From positions 3,844,001-3,908,000 of the forward strand of contig NZ_CP065230.1 in NCBI RefSeq assembly GCF_015767635.1: 64,000 nt of DNA. Direction: 5' to 3'. Every line of letters begins with the position of its first letter. Position 1 is the stretch's first letter. The notes beneath the pieces are model-generated. The model worked only from the letters and a program-made list of their open reading frames with translations. It searched no databases and was not told the origin of the DNA. The translations under genes and the position numbers were made by a program. The stretch comes from Halomonas sp. A40-4 (GTDB lineage: Bacteria > Pseudomonadota > Gammaproteobacteria > Pseudomonadales > Halomonadaceae). Shown piece after piece: positions 18,376-27,662 of this stretch.

Positions 18376-19295
18376 ATCGGTGGCATGGGGATGTCATCGC
18401 TACGCTTGGCGTTAGCGGTCATCTCCCGACACAGTCGCAGGAACTCGCGCACACCGGTGGTGAGGTACTTGTGGCGGTGCCAGATAAAGGTGAACTGGCG
18501 TTTAAGATCCAACTCCGGTGTGGGTAGCGGAACCAGGCTGCCTCGCCGGAAGGCATCGCGCAGCGCCAGGCGGGAGACACAACCGATCCCCATCCCCGAC
18601 TCCACCGCCCGCTTGATGCCCTCGGTATGCTCAAGCTCCAGCAGCGTGTTGAAGCGACTGCGTCGGTGGCGAGCGGCGTGCTCCAGGGTCACCCGCGTCC
18701 CTGACCCCTCCTCGCGCATGATCCAGTCCTCCCGCATCAACTGTTCAAGCTCCAGGTGGGTCTTGCCCGCCAGGGGATGGCGCGGCGAACAGAAGACACA
18801 CAGCTCGTCCTCGACCCACGGCTGGCTGATGATCATATCGTCATCACACGGCCCTTCGATCAACCCCAAATCCAGCGAGTGCTGACGGACGCCCTCGATA
18901 ATATGCCGTGTATTGCGCACTGCCAGACGCACGCGGCTACCGGGATAACGCTGCATAAAATCGCTGATCAAAAGCGTTGCCAGATAATTGCCGATGGTCA
19001 GGGTAGCGCCAACATCCAGCGATCCCACCCCTTGCTGACCACGCAGTAATTCCTCCACCTCTTCGGCACGGTCCAAAAGCGCCACTGCCTTGGGCAGCAG
19101 TTGGAAGCCAAGGGCATTGAGCTTGAGGCGCTTGCCCACGCGATCGAGCAGTTGGCAGTCGAACTGGCGCTCCAGCTCGGCAAGTGCCGTACTGGTCGCC
19201 GACTGGGACATGGCAAGCGCGCGGGCCGCATGCGACACGCTTTCGTGTTGGGCAACCGCAACAAAGACTTCCAACTGACGCAGGGTATAGTGCAT
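18369..19295 (-). CDS. finR: LysR-family regulator, FinR-like
   Basis: A 308-residue LysR-type regulator with the winged helix-turn-helix at about 1-60 (LRQLEVFVAVAQHESVSHAARALAMSQSATSTAL) and a periplasmic-binding-like effector domain after residue 90. It is divergent from the ferredoxin-NADP reductase gene fpr, the arrangement known for FinR in Pseudomonas, where FinR activates fpr under oxidative or redox stress. The name is given on this context and overall fit; a CysB/CbbR-type homolog cannot be excluded. The start ATG at 19295 gives the typical N-terminus. The intergenic region holds an AT-rich dyad suitable as a LysR box. Confidence 0.8.
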   Translation of the reverse strand: MHYTLRQLEVFVAVAQHESVSHAARALAMSQSATSTALAELERQFDCQLLDRVGKRLKLNALGFQLLPKAVALLDRAEEVEELLRGQQGVGSLDVGATLTIGNYLATLLISDFMQRYPGSRVRLAVRNTRHIIEGVRQHSLDLGLIEGPCDDDMIISQPWVEDELCVFCSPRHPLAGKTHLELEQLMREDWIMREEGSGTRVTLEHAARHRRSRFNTLLELEHTEGIKRAVESGMGIGCVSRLALRDAFRRGSLVPLPTPELDLKRQFTFIWHRHKYLTTGVREFLRLCREMTANAKRSDDIPMPPIP

Positions 19296-19322
19296 GGGGT
19301 CTGACCTTTCACCAAGACGCTA

Positions 19323-19339
19323 TATCTATTTTAAAGATA
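19323..19339. promoter_or_regulatory. candidate LysR-type operator between finR and fpr
   Basis: TATCTATTTTAAAGATA is a 5-7-5 dyad and contains the T-N11-A pattern of LysR boxes. The same ATATCTATTTT core recurs as a direct repeat near 19404, closer to fpr. The whole 175-base gap is AT-rich and presumably holds both promoters. Confidence 0.4.
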
Positions 19340-19470
19340 AGCGTTATCAAGATTATTTACTTAACAGATATACCATCCTTTGCTTAGACTTGCTGGCAAC
19401 TTGATATCTATTTTTTATTCTTTTTTTGAATATTCGTGGCGTTGATGGCGTCACCGACGGAGGAAATGGC

Positions 19471-20247
19471 ATGAGTAAGTTCGCCCTGGAAGATGTCCTC
19501 AGCGTTCACCACTGGAACGACACCCTATTCAGCTTCCGCACCACCCGGGAACGCAGCCTGCGCTTCAAGACCGGCCAATTCGTCATGATTGGCCTGGAAG
19601 TCGACGGCAAACCGTTGATGCGCGCTTACTCGATTGCCAGCCCCAACTACGAAGACCACCTCGAGTTCTTCAGCATCAAAGTCCCCGACGGCCCGCTTAC
19701 GTCGCGCTTACAGCACCTGCAGGTCGGCGATCAGATCATGGTCAGCCGCAAGCCGACCGGCACGCTGGTCACCGACGACCTGCTGCCCGGCCGCAACCTC
19801 TACATGCTGTCCACCGGTACCGGCCTCGCGCCCTTCCTGAGCCTGATTCAGGATCCGGAAGTCTATGAGCGGTTCGAGAAAGTCGTGCTGGTTCACGGCG
19901 TCCGCGAAGTCTCCGAGCTGGCCTATGCCGACTTTATCACCAAGGAGCTGCCCGCCCACGAGTACCTGGGTGAGGAAATCGCCGAGAAGCTGGTCTACTA
20001 CCCGACCGTTACCCGTGAAGAGTTCCACACCATGGGCCGCCTGACCGACCACATCCGCACCGGCAAACTGTTCGAAGACACAGGGCTTCCGCCCATCGAC
20101 CCGCGCCAGGACCGTGCAATGATTTGTGGCAGCCCGGCCATGCTCGACGACACCAGCGCGCTACTCGACGAACTGGGCCTGAACATCTCGCCACGCATGG
20201 GTGAGCCGGGCGACTACGTCATCGAACGGGCTTTTGTCGAAAAGTAA
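19471..20247 (+). CDS. fpr: ferredoxin-NADP reductase
   Basis: A 258-residue flavoprotein of the bacterial subclass I ferredoxin-NADP+ reductases. The FAD site is RAYSIASPNYEDHLEFFSIKVPDGPLTSRL, the NADPH site is LSTGTGLAPFLSLIQDP, MICGSP follows, and the protein ends with the characteristic AFVEK. It moves electrons between NADPH and ferredoxin or flavodoxin, and helps in oxidative stress and Fe-S repair. GGAGG lies 7 bases before the ATG at 19471. It is divergent from the FinR-like regulator, which probably controls it. Confidence 0.95.
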   Translation: MSKFALEDVLSVHHWNDTLFSFRTTRERSLRFKTGQFVMIGLEVDGKPLMRAYSIASPNYEDHLEFFSIKVPDGPLTSRLQHLQVGDQIMVSRKPTGTLVTDDLLPGRNLYMLSTGTGLAPFLSLIQDPEVYERFEKVVLVHGVREVSELAYADFITKELPAHEYLGEEIAEKLVYYPTVTREEFHTMGRLTDHIRTGKLFEDTGLPPIDPRQDRAMICGSPAMLDDTSALLDELGLNISPRMGEPGDYVIERAFVEK

Positions 20248-20252
20248 CGCTC

Positions 20253-20316
20253 TCAACGAGTCACTCTTTCAACGAGTCACTTCCTCAACAAGTAGCTCTC
20301 TCAGCGACAACTCGCC
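20253..20316. repeat. degenerate 16-bp tandem repeat after fpr
   Basis: Four consecutive 16-base units follow the fpr stop: TCAACGAGTCACTCTT, TCAACGAGTCACTTCC, TCAACAAGTAGCTCTC, and a fourth, more decayed unit starting TCAGCGAC. The first two differ at 3 bases. Slippage duplication is likely. Confidence 0.7.
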
Positions 20317-20322
20317 CAATAA

Positions 20323-20368
20323 AAACCCCCGCCACTCGGTGCGTAACAGCATCGCTTGGCGGGGGTTT
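20323..20368. terminator. bidirectional terminator between fpr and glnK
   Basis: AAACCCCCGCCA (20323-20334) pairs with TGGCGGGGGTTT (20357-20368). The A-run on one side and T-run on the other let it serve both the rightward fpr and the leftward glnK transcript. Confidence 0.85.
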
Positions 20369-20389
20369 CGTGTTCTGGCGCGCGGGTCG

Positions 20390-20797
<408 letters not shown>

Positions 20798-20831
20798 TTA
20801 CCTATCAGCATACACCGCTACCGGCGCAGAA

Positions 20832-20860
20832 TAAAAAAAGCCTCCCCGTGAAGGGAGGCT
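20832..20860 (-). terminator. terminator between amtB and downstream glnK
   Basis: On the minus strand AGCCTCCC pairs with GGGAGGCT around a 6-base loop and is followed by a run of seven T, a strong rho-independent terminator for amtB transcripts. Confidence 0.88.
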
Positions 20861-20918
20861 AGTAACGAGCACTCGGGCTCTTCTGGTTGGCACCCAATAA
20901 GGTTTGGGCGCCGACCCG

Positions 20919-22166
20919 TTATTTTTTAATACCGAACTCAGGGTAGGCTTCAAGACCGCACTCGGCGATATCGACGCCTTCGTACTCATCTTCTTCGCTG
21001 ACGCGAATACCCATGATGGCTTTCAGGATCAGCCATACGATCAGGCTGGCAATGAAGACCCAGGCGAAGATACCCAAGATACCGATAAGCTGCGGGCCGA
21101 AAGAGGCGCCATCATTGTTCAACGGCACAGCCAGCACGCCCCAGATACCCACCACACCGTGAACGGAGATGGCACCGACTGGATCGTCCAGTTTCAGCTT
21201 ATCCAGCGTGACGATGGCAGCCACCACGATCAGACCACCGATCGCACCGATAATCGTCGCACCCAGTGCCGAAGGCGACAGCGGGTCGGCAGTAATTGCC
21301 ACCAGGCCAGCCAGCGCGCCGTTGAGCGCCATGGTGAGGTCCGCTTTACGGAACCACAGCTTGGCAAGAATCAGGGCGGCAATCACACCACCGGCAGCCG
21401 CGGCGTTGGTATTCACGAACACCTGGGCGACGTTATTGGCGGAATCAACCGCGGCCAGTTTCAATTCAGAGCCACCGTTAAAGCCGAACCAGCCCATCCA
21501 CAGAATGAAGGTACCCAGCGTCGCCAGCGGCATGTTGGCACCCGGAATCGCGTGGATAGAACCATCTTTGCCGTACTTGCCCTTACGCGGACCCAGCACG
21601 ATAACGCCTGCCAACGCGGCTGCGGCACCGGCAAGGTGTACAATGCCCGAACCGGCGTAGTCAGAGTAGCCAACTTCGGCCAACCAGCCGCCGCCCCAGG
21701 TCCAGTAGCCAGATACCGGATAGATCACGGCAGTCATGACGACAGCAAATGCCAGGAAGGCCCACAATTTCATGCGTTCAGCGACCGCACCCGAGACGAT
21801 CGACATTGCGGTTGCGACAAAGACGACCTGGAAGAAGAAGTCGGAACGCATGGAATAGTAAGGTGCGTCATCGCCACCGGCGGTGACCGCATCCACGCTG
21901 TTCTCAGCGCCGATCAGGAAGCCCAGGTTGGGCAGGAAGCCACCGGCGTTGCCGGAGTACATGATGTAGTAGCCCACCAGCAGGTACATGGTGCAGGCAA
22001 TCGCAAACAGCGCGATATTCTTGGTGAGAATTTCAGCGGTGTTCTTGGAACGCACCAGGCCAGCTTCCAGCATGGAGAAGCCAGCGGCCATCCACATGAC
22101 CAGCACACCGCAGATCAGAAAGTAAAACGTATCGAGCGCGTAGCTCAGATCAGTCAACTCATTCAT
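20919..22166 (-). CDS. amtB: ammonium transporter
   Basis: A 415-residue protein with about 11 membrane helices. The twin pore histidines are H177 (GSGIVHLAGA) and H336 (ISVHGVVG). The family signature with the conserved Asp region DYAGSG and the gate phenylalanines near FFFQVVF (110-116) are also present. It conducts ammonium across the inner membrane and is blocked by GlnK. It follows the first glnK by 45 bases in the classic glnK-amtB order. There is no clear N-terminal signal peptide; the short N-terminus MNELTDLSYALDTFYF resembles the Halomonas/Vibrio type rather than the longer enterobacterial AmtB. Confidence 0.95.
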   Translation of the reverse strand: MNELTDLSYALDTFYFLICGVLVMWMAAGFSMLEAGLVRSKNTAEILTKNIALFAIACTMYLLVGYYIMYSGNAGGFLPNLGFLIGAENSVDAVTAGGDDAPYYSMRSDFFFQVVFVATAMSIVSGAVAERMKLWAFLAFAVVMTAVIYPVSGYWTWGGGWLAEVGYSDYAGSGIVHLAGAAAALAGVIVLGPRKGKYGKDGSIHAIPGANMPLATLGTFILWMGWFGFNGGSELKLAAVDSANNVAQVFVNTNAAAAGGVIAALILAKLWFRKADLTMALNGALAGLVAITADPLSPSALGATIIGAIGGLIVVAAIVTLDKLKLDDPVGAISVHGVVGIWGVLAVPLNNDGASFGPQLIGILGIFAWVFIASLIVWLILKAIMGIRVSEEDEYEGVDIAECGLEAYPEFGIKK

Positions 22167-22211
22167 TGTAAGTTCCCCGTTGAACTAAAGAAATGACCCG
22201 TAAAGCCAGGT

Positions 22212-22646
<435 letters not shown>

Positions 22647-22727
22647 TTATATTTCATTTATTTAAAGGCAATAGTGTGGGGCATACTGGCGACTCACCGC
22701 CCGCCATACACGCTAACAAGCCGGGTA

Positions 22728-22745
22728 TTGCACCAAAATTGCTCA
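22728..22745. promoter_or_regulatory. possible NtrC enhancer site
   Basis: TTGCACCAAAATTGCTCA contains a perfect TGCACC half-site and a weaker second half (3 of 6) at the spacing of NtrC sites, about 100 bases upstream of the sigma-54 promoter. Confidence 0.4.
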
Positions 22746-22883
22746 AAGGCAAAACGCAAACGCCCCACCGTAGGGCATCAGCCAGCGGCACAAATTAGCC
22801 CAAGAAGCATGCGAATCCCGCCTGGGTTGCGTATCCTGATGATCAGATAGCTGTATCGAGACATTGACCGTTAGGAGAAAGCC

Positions 22884-23246
22884 ATGGCGCCTCAAGACCA
22901 TATTAGCCGACTCGCCCAGCAAATCGGCGACCGCTTGCAGAACGCTTCCCAAGCGCCTGAAGATATCCAGAAAGGGGTTCATCAGGTGGTGCGGGGGGCC
23001 TTTGACCGCCTGGAACTGGTGTCCCGGGAGGACTTCGATATTTTGATGGACGTATTGCAGCGCACCCGCTCACGGGTAGAAGCGCTGGAACGCCAGGTCG
23101 CCAGCCTCGAAGCCGCCGTGGACGCCCAGGCAGCCGATGCCTCGACGCCCGTCGAAGCCGAGGCACCGCCGCTACCCGCAGAGCCCCAGGCGGATTCCGA
23201 TAACGTCGACACCAAGGAAGATCAAGACGAATCCAAATCGCAATGA
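22884..23246 (+). CDS. ubiK: ubiquinone biosynthesis accessory factor UbiK
   Basis: A 120-residue protein of the YqiC/BMFP family. An amphipathic N-terminal helix (about 1-40) precedes DFDILMDVLQRTRSRVEALERQVASLEAAV, a trimeric coiled coil (about 52-80). The tail (85-120) is acidic and disordered, longer than in E. coli. UbiK binds lipids and assists the late soluble ubiquinone-synthesis complex with UbiJ. A good AGGAG precedes the ATG. It lies alone between glnK (divergent) and the AraC regulator gene. Confidence 0.88.
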   Translation: MAPQDHISRLAQQIGDRLQNASQAPEDIQKGVHQVVRGAFDRLELVSREDFDILMDVLQRTRSRVEALERQVASLEAAVDAQAADASTPVEAEAPPLPAEPQADSDNVDTKEDQDESKSQ

Positions 23247-23305
23247 TGAATGCGAATAGATATCATTGATTATTATTGTGCACATGGTAACGTAATTCGC
23301 ATTCA
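23247..23305. promoter_or_regulatory. 11-bp inverted repeat before the AraC regulator gene
   Basis: TGAATGCGAAT (23247-23257) and ATTCGCATTCA (23295-23305) are perfect inverted copies 37 bases apart. The AT-rich spacer contains ATTGATTATTATT, which resembles part of a Fur box. Possible looping operator or Fur-controlled promoter for the regulator. Confidence 0.4.
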
Positions 23306-23313
23306 ATGATGCA

Positions 23314-23348
23314 GGCAATGCATCAATGCCCCATTTTGATGCATTGCC
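23314..23348. promoter_or_regulatory. 13-bp perfect inverted repeat upstream of the AraC gene
   Basis: GGCAATGCATCAA (23314-23326) pairs perfectly with TTGATGCATTGCC (23336-23348). No T-run follows, so it is more likely an operator, perhaps for autoregulation by the AraC protein, than a ubiK terminator. It shares a GGCA...TGCAT core with the repeats before the receptor gene. Confidence 0.5.
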
Positions 23349-23374
23349 GAATTTCACCGTTACGTGATGCACGC

Positions 23375-24334
23375 ATGACCACCGCCACCTTCGGCCCTCA
23401 AGTCAGTCAACCGCTTTATGAGCTAACACCGGGGACGCTTGCCCAGCTAGGCCAGCGTTTCGGTATTGACTATCGCGTTCGCAATGCATCTGCCGGGGCG
23501 AGCGTCGCCACCGGCAGCGTTCGCGACGTTGCCCTGCCTCAAGCAATGCACTTGACGCTTTCCGATCTATGCGTGAACTGCGCCTATAGCTCAGCCTCTC
23601 GCCAGACAGTGCCCTGGTTTATCAGCGTGGTACTCGAGGGGCACATCACCGCCCGCCTGGGGGATCAACGCCTGGAACTCAAGGCAGGCGACGGCATGTG
23701 CGTCCATTTCACTGCCGAGCAGCCGCTGACCGTTTTTCAGCCGGCTCAGGCAAGGCTGCACACAGTGAACCTGGCAGTGCTCGCCACCACCAACTTGGAC
23801 CTGCCATCGACGCCCCCAACGCCGGGCTTATACCCTTGGCGCTTGTCGGACGCCTTTACGCAGATGTTACGCCATACCACCGCCGAACCACTGGCCGACT
23901 GGCGCCAGCCACTGATCTGGCAAGGCCTGGCCCTGCAACTGCTGGGTGAAGGGTTACCCCAATGTGCGCGGCAAGACCCAGCTCAGGCGCAGCCGATTAT
24001 ACCGGCCCGCGACGAGGCGCGTTTAGCCGCCCTCCATACCCGGTTGGCGTCCCATCCCGAGCACGCCTACTGCCTCAGCGACCTGGCAAGAGAAGTGGCG
24101 ATGAGTCCAAGCAGCCTGCGCCAGAAATTTCGTGCCCGCTATGGCTGCTCAATTTTTGAGCATCTACGCCAATGCCGACTGGCCAAAGCCTATCAGGCTC
24201 TTCAACGTGGGATGAGTGTTCAGCAAGCCGCCCACACCTGTGGCTATCGTCACGCCACCAATTTCGCCACGGCGTTTCGTCGCCGCTTTGGCATCGCACC
24301 CCATGACGTCATTTCACAGCGCGCCCCCAGATGA
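23375..24334 (+). CDS. AraC-family regulator of siderophore uptake
   Basis: A 319-residue regulator. The N-terminal cupin-like sensor (about 20-190) contains SDLCVNCAYSSASRQTVPWFISVVLEG. The C-terminal double helix-turn-helix covers about 225-315 (YCLSDLAREVAMSPSSLRQKFRARYGCSIFEHLRQCRL and AAHTCGYRHATNFATAFRRRFG). It resembles PchR/YbtA-type activators that use a ferric siderophore as co-inducer. Placement directly before a TonB-dependent receptor gene supports this role. The start at 23375 avoids the 13-bp inverted repeat; a longer reading from 23306 would translate through it. The ribosome site is weak either way. Confidence 0.87.
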   Translation: MTTATFGPQVSQPLYELTPGTLAQLGQRFGIDYRVRNASAGASVATGSVRDVALPQAMHLTLSDLCVNCAYSSASRQTVPWFISVVLEGHITARLGDQRLELKAGDGMCVHFTAEQPLTVFQPAQARLHTVNLAVLATTNLDLPSTPPTPGLYPWRLSDAFTQMLRHTTAEPLADWRQPLIWQGLALQLLGEGLPQCARQDPAQAQPIIPARDEARLAALHTRLASHPEHAYCLSDLAREVAMSPSSLRQKFRARYGCSIFEHLRQCRLAKAYQALQRGMSVQQAAHTCGYRHATNFATAFRRRFGIAPHDVISQRAPR

Positions 24335-24372
24335 ATTTGGCATTGCGCATAGCCAATTTGGCAGATTGCATA
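24334..24372 (+). promoter_or_regulatory. direct repeats, likely AraC-type operator before the receptor gene
   Basis: Two copies of AATTTGGCA followed four bases later by GCATA, beginning 21 bases apart (24334 and 24355), lie on the same face of the helix. This is the arrangement expected for one AraC-family dimer or two monomers activating the downstream receptor gene. Confidence 0.55.
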
Positions 24373-24390
24373 CCTACTTCCTGCACTAAA

Positions 24391-24409
24391 AAGTAACAAT
24401 TCTCATTAC
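24391..24409 (+). promoter_or_regulatory. possible Fur box
   Basis: The 19 bases AAGTAACAATTCTCATTAC match the Fur consensus at 11 of 19 positions, including an unbroken TCATTA block, 24 bases before the receptor start. Moderate support only. Confidence 0.4.
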
Positions 24410-24433
24410 TAAAACTATCAAGGGATCGTTACC

Positions 24434-26542
24434 ATGCCAATTTCAGCTTGCCACTTCCGCCCATCGCTGCTGGTCATTGCCGTGGCCATCGCCAGCGGCG
24501 TGCCTTTTGCAGCCGCTCAGGAAGCCCAGCGCGACAAACTGGGCACGGTGACCGTTACCGCTCAGCAGGCGGCCACCAAGGTGGAAACGCCGTCGATCGA
24601 AACGCCCCAGAGCGTGTCCACCATTACCCGCGAGGATATGGACAATCGTGGCGTTAGCACGGTACAGCGTGCCACCGACTACACGCCCGGGGTCTATAGC
24701 AACCAGATCGGCGCGTCCAACCGCTTCGACTACCTGGTGCTGCGAGGCTTCTCCGACGGCAGCTTGAGCAACACCTTTCTTGACGGCCTGAAACTCATCG
24801 GCGATACCAACTCGCATAGTTCCCTGCGCGTCGACCCGTGGTTTCTGGACAGCATTGAAGTCGTCAAGGGCCCCGCCTCGGTACTCTACGGCCAGGCCTC
24901 GCCAGGGGGAGTGGTGGCACTTAACAGCAAGCGCCCCGAGTTCCAGTCCGGCGGCGAGCTACGCTTCCGCGTGGGTAACAACAACCAGCGCAGCGCCGCC
25001 TTTGACCTGACCGGCCCACTCGGGGAAGAACAGCGCGTGGCCTATCGACTGGTGGGCATTGCCAGCGCCGCCGATACCCAGTTTGGTCCGACAGAGGAGG
25101 AACGCTACGCCATTGCACCGTCGCTCACCTGGGATATCAGCGACGCCACCAGCCTGACCCTGGACGCCTACCTGCAGGACGAACCCGAGGGCGGCTACCA
25201 CTCCGGCGTGCCTTACGAAGGCGCCGTGGTCCCGCGCAACGGACGCAAGATAAGCAATAACTTCTTTGACGGCGAGGAAGATTATGAGGCCTATGAGCGG
25301 ACCCAACGCATGGTGGGCTACGCCTTCGAGCATCGTTTCAATGACGACTGGACCGCGCGCCAGCAGCTGCGCTACCTCAATTCGGATGTCACCCTGAACC
25401 AGGTCTATGGCTTTGGCTGGACGTCACCCACCTCCAATGAACTGGCCCGCTACTACTCCGGCAGCGACGAATCGCTCGACGCCTGGACGGTGGATAACCA
25501 GCTTGAAGCCAACCTCAACGATGGCTTTATGGACCACACCGTGCTGGTCGGGGTCGACTATCAGCAGCGCGACAACGACGTCAGCTGGCCGTCAGGGGCA
25601 TTTCCGTCGCTCGATGCCTTTGATCCAGAATACGGCGCCGACCCCACGGCGATGTATGCGCCCATCAACGAGCGTCACGAACTGGAACAGACCGGCGTCT
25701 ACCTTCAAGACCTGATCGCGCTGGATAACTGGCGCTTCACCCTGGGCGGGCGCTACGACTGGGTCGACATCGACAATACCAACCAGGATACCGGCCAAAC
25801 GAGCACCCTCGACGACACCCAGTTCAGCGGCCGGGCCGGGGCGGTCTATCTGTTCGAAAACGGCGTCGCGCCTTACCTGAGTTACTCGACGGCCTTCACC
25901 CCCACCAGCTTTGTGGATGCCAACAGTGATCTGCTGGCCCCCATGGAAGGCGAACAGTGGGAAACCGGGGTGAAATACCAGCCCAACGACAGCGCCAGCC
26001 AGTACAGTGCCGCCCTGTTTCACATCAGCCAGGAAAACGTGGCCACCAAGGAACAGCCTACCGACCCTTACCGCGCGGTGGGCGAGATCGAGTCCCAGGG
26101 CATCGAGCTTGAAGCGCGCACCCAGCTCACCGAGGCGCTGTCCTTGCAGGCCGGGTACAGTTTCACCGACATCACCTACGCCAAGAGCGACGACGGCAAC
26201 GAGGGCAATGACGCGATCTATTCGCCGCGCCACCAGGTTCAGCTGTGGGCGCAATATGCGTTTAACGACGGCTGGCTGAGCGGCGCCGACATCGGCGCAG
26301 GCGTTCGCCACTACGCCGACATTGCGGCTGACCGTGCCAATACGGAAACGGTACCGGATTACACCCTGGTGGACGCCACGCTCGGCTACGATCTTGGCGA
26401 GGTAGGCATGCAAGGCGTCGAGACTCGCCTCAACGTCAGCAACCTGCTGGATGAAGAGTACGTCGCCTCGTGTAACTCACTGGAGTACTGCTACTTCGGC
26501 GCCGAACGCGGCATTACCGCCAGCGTGCACTACCGGTTTTAA
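24434..26542 (+). CDS. TonB-dependent ferric-siderophore receptor
   Basis: A 702-residue outer-membrane receptor. The signal peptide is about 1-28 (ending FAAAQ), the TonB box LGTVTVTA at about 36-43, the plug domain at about 50-165 (SIEVVKGPASVLYGQASPGGVV), and a 22-strand barrel ends in the outer-membrane signature VHYRF. A Cys pair near the C-terminus (ASCNSLEYCYFG) and overall pattern fit the FhuA/FoxA-type receptors for hydroxamate siderophores such as ferrichrome or ferrioxamine; the exact ligand is inference. It follows its AraC regulator and a probable Fur site, and precedes a FhuD-like gene. Confidence 0.92.
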   Translation: MPISACHFRPSLLVIAVAIASGVPFAAAQEAQRDKLGTVTVTAQQAATKVETPSIETPQSVSTITREDMDNRGVSTVQRATDYTPGVYSNQIGASNRFDYLVLRGFSDGSLSNTFLDGLKLIGDTNSHSSLRVDPWFLDSIEVVKGPASVLYGQASPGGVVALNSKRPEFQSGGELRFRVGNNNQRSAAFDLTGPLGEEQRVAYRLVGIASAADTQFGPTEEERYAIAPSLTWDISDATSLTLDAYLQDEPEGGYHSGVPYEGAVVPRNGRKISNNFFDGEEDYEAYERTQRMVGYAFEHRFNDDWTARQQLRYLNSDVTLNQVYGFGWTSPTSNELARYYSGSDESLDAWTVDNQLEANLNDGFMDHTVLVGVDYQQRDNDVSWPSGAFPSLDAFDPEYGADPTAMYAPINERHELEQTGVYLQDLIALDNWRFTLGGRYDWVDIDNTNQDTGQTSTLDDTQFSGRAGAVYLFENGVAPYLSYSTAFTPTSFVDANSDLLAPMEGEQWETGVKYQPNDSASQYSAALFHISQENVATKEQPTDPYRAVGEIESQGIELEARTQLTEALSLQAGYSFTDITYAKSDDGNEGNDAIYSPRHQVQLWAQYAFNDGWLSGADIGAGVRHYADIAADRANTETVPDYTLVDATLGYDLGEVGMQGVETRLNVSNLLDEEYVASCNSLEYCYFGAERGITASVHYRF

Positions 26543-26592
26543 TGTCGGCGTTTTAAGTTCAGCAGCTTTAAATTCGCCGCGTCGGCACCGCG

Positions 26593-26620
26593 CCCAGGCA
26601 CTCGCCTGGGTGTTTTGTTT
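26593..26620 (+). terminator. terminator after the siderophore receptor gene
   Basis: CCCAGGC (26593-26599) pairs with GCCTGGG (26604-26610) around a 4-base loop, followed by TGTTTTGTTT. Confidence 0.85.
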
Positions 26621-26678
26621 GCAAACAATAAATATTATCGTTTAAATACAGCCCTTATTTTCTATTGATGCCGTCATC

Positions 26679-27563
26679 ATGCGTTGTTCCGCTGTGTCTT
26701 CTTTGATCACTCGTATTGGCTTGCTGACTGTGTGCCTACTCGGCGGTTTTCCCGTCCAGGCGCAGCTGGCGACTATCGACTGGACGGTGGCTGAAACCTT
26801 GATTGCCCTGGACGCCCCCATTGTTGGAGGTGCCCAGAAACAGGCCTACCATGAATGGGTGGGTGAGCCACGGCTGCCCGACGAAGCCGCCGATCTGGGC
26901 CTGCGCAGCCAGCCCAACATGGAGCTGCTGGCAAAGATGCAGCCCGAGCGGACCCTGATATCCCCCATGTTTGCCGGGTTAACGCCGCGTTTGGAGCGCA
27001 TCGCCCCCGTCACCTCCGTCGAGCTTTACACGCCCGGCAGCGACACCTGGCAAGAAATGCAAAGCATCACCGAGCAGATAGGCGAACTGGCGGACCGCGC
27101 ACCTCAAGCGTCGCAACTGATCAAGCAGACGCATTCACTGATGGCCCGGCTGCGTGACGAACGACCCGACACGGCGCCGCTATTGATGATCCAGTTTATG
27201 GATGCCCGCCACGTGCGCGTGTTCGGTGATAACAGCCTCTATAACGCGGTACTGGAGCAGCTTGCTCTGCCCAATGCCTGGGATCAGGCGACCAACGCCT
27301 GGGGCTTTTCGCTGGTCGGCGTTGAAGAGCTCGCTCGCTACCCGGATGCCACTCTGGTGATCGTCGACCCGTTGCCTACTGGCGTCGAGGCGCAACTCGC
27401 GGAAAGCGGCCTGTGGCAGCAGCTACCCAGCGTCAAGAACGACCGCCTTTTGCGTCTGCCACCCGTGTGGAGCTTTGGCGCACTGCCCTCGGCGCAGCGC
27501 TTCGCCAAAGAACTGGTCGCCGCGTTGGAAGACGCGCCCCAGGAAGCGCTAAGCCCGAAGTGA
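26679..27563 (+). CDS. iron-siderophore ABC transporter substrate-binding protein, FhuD-like
   Basis: A 294-residue exported protein with a signal peptide of about 29 residues (LLTVCLLGGFPVQAQ). The two-lobe binding-protein core starts TIDWTVAETLIALDAPIVGG, continues QPNMELLAKMQPERTLISPMF and ends RLLRLPPVWSFGALPSAQRFAKEL, all typical of FhuD. It should bind a ferric hydroxamate in the periplasm. There is no upstream ribosome site that stands out. No FhuB permease or FhuC ATPase gene follows; the next gene is comM, so the partners must be elsewhere or this gene is a remnant of a larger operon. Confidence 0.87.
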   Translation: MRCSAVSSLITRIGLLTVCLLGGFPVQAQLATIDWTVAETLIALDAPIVGGAQKQAYHEWVGEPRLPDEAADLGLRSQPNMELLAKMQPERTLISPMFAGLTPRLERIAPVTSVELYTPGSDTWQEMQSITEQIGELADRAPQASQLIKQTHSLMARLRDERPDTAPLLMIQFMDARHVRVFGDNSLYNAVLEQLALPNAWDQATNAWGFSLVGVEELARYPDATLVIVDPLPTGVEAQLAESGLWQQLPSVKNDRLLRLPPVWSFGALPSAQRFAKELVAALEDAPQEALSPK

Positions 27564-27662
27564 TGGCGGCCTATGCCGTACCGCGCATCTGGCTACTCAC
27601 CCTCTGATAAATACGGTAGGTTAATCAGCATACGGTAATTAACAACCAGCGAGGGAACGCGC

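Noticed and set aside
20904..22196. Long open frame on the plus strand opposite amtB
   Set aside because: It is antisense to a clear ammonium transporter gene, has no recognisable domain and is rich in His, Gln and Asp, as expected from the reverse of GC-rich membrane-protein codons.
23314..23348. Terminator for ubiK
   Set aside because: The hairpin is perfect but has no T-run, and it lies in the promoter position of the AraC gene, so an operator is more likely.
25592..26413. Minus-strand frame opposite the siderophore receptor gene
   Set aside because: Antisense to a complete TonB-dependent receptor; composition is that of reversed barrel codons.
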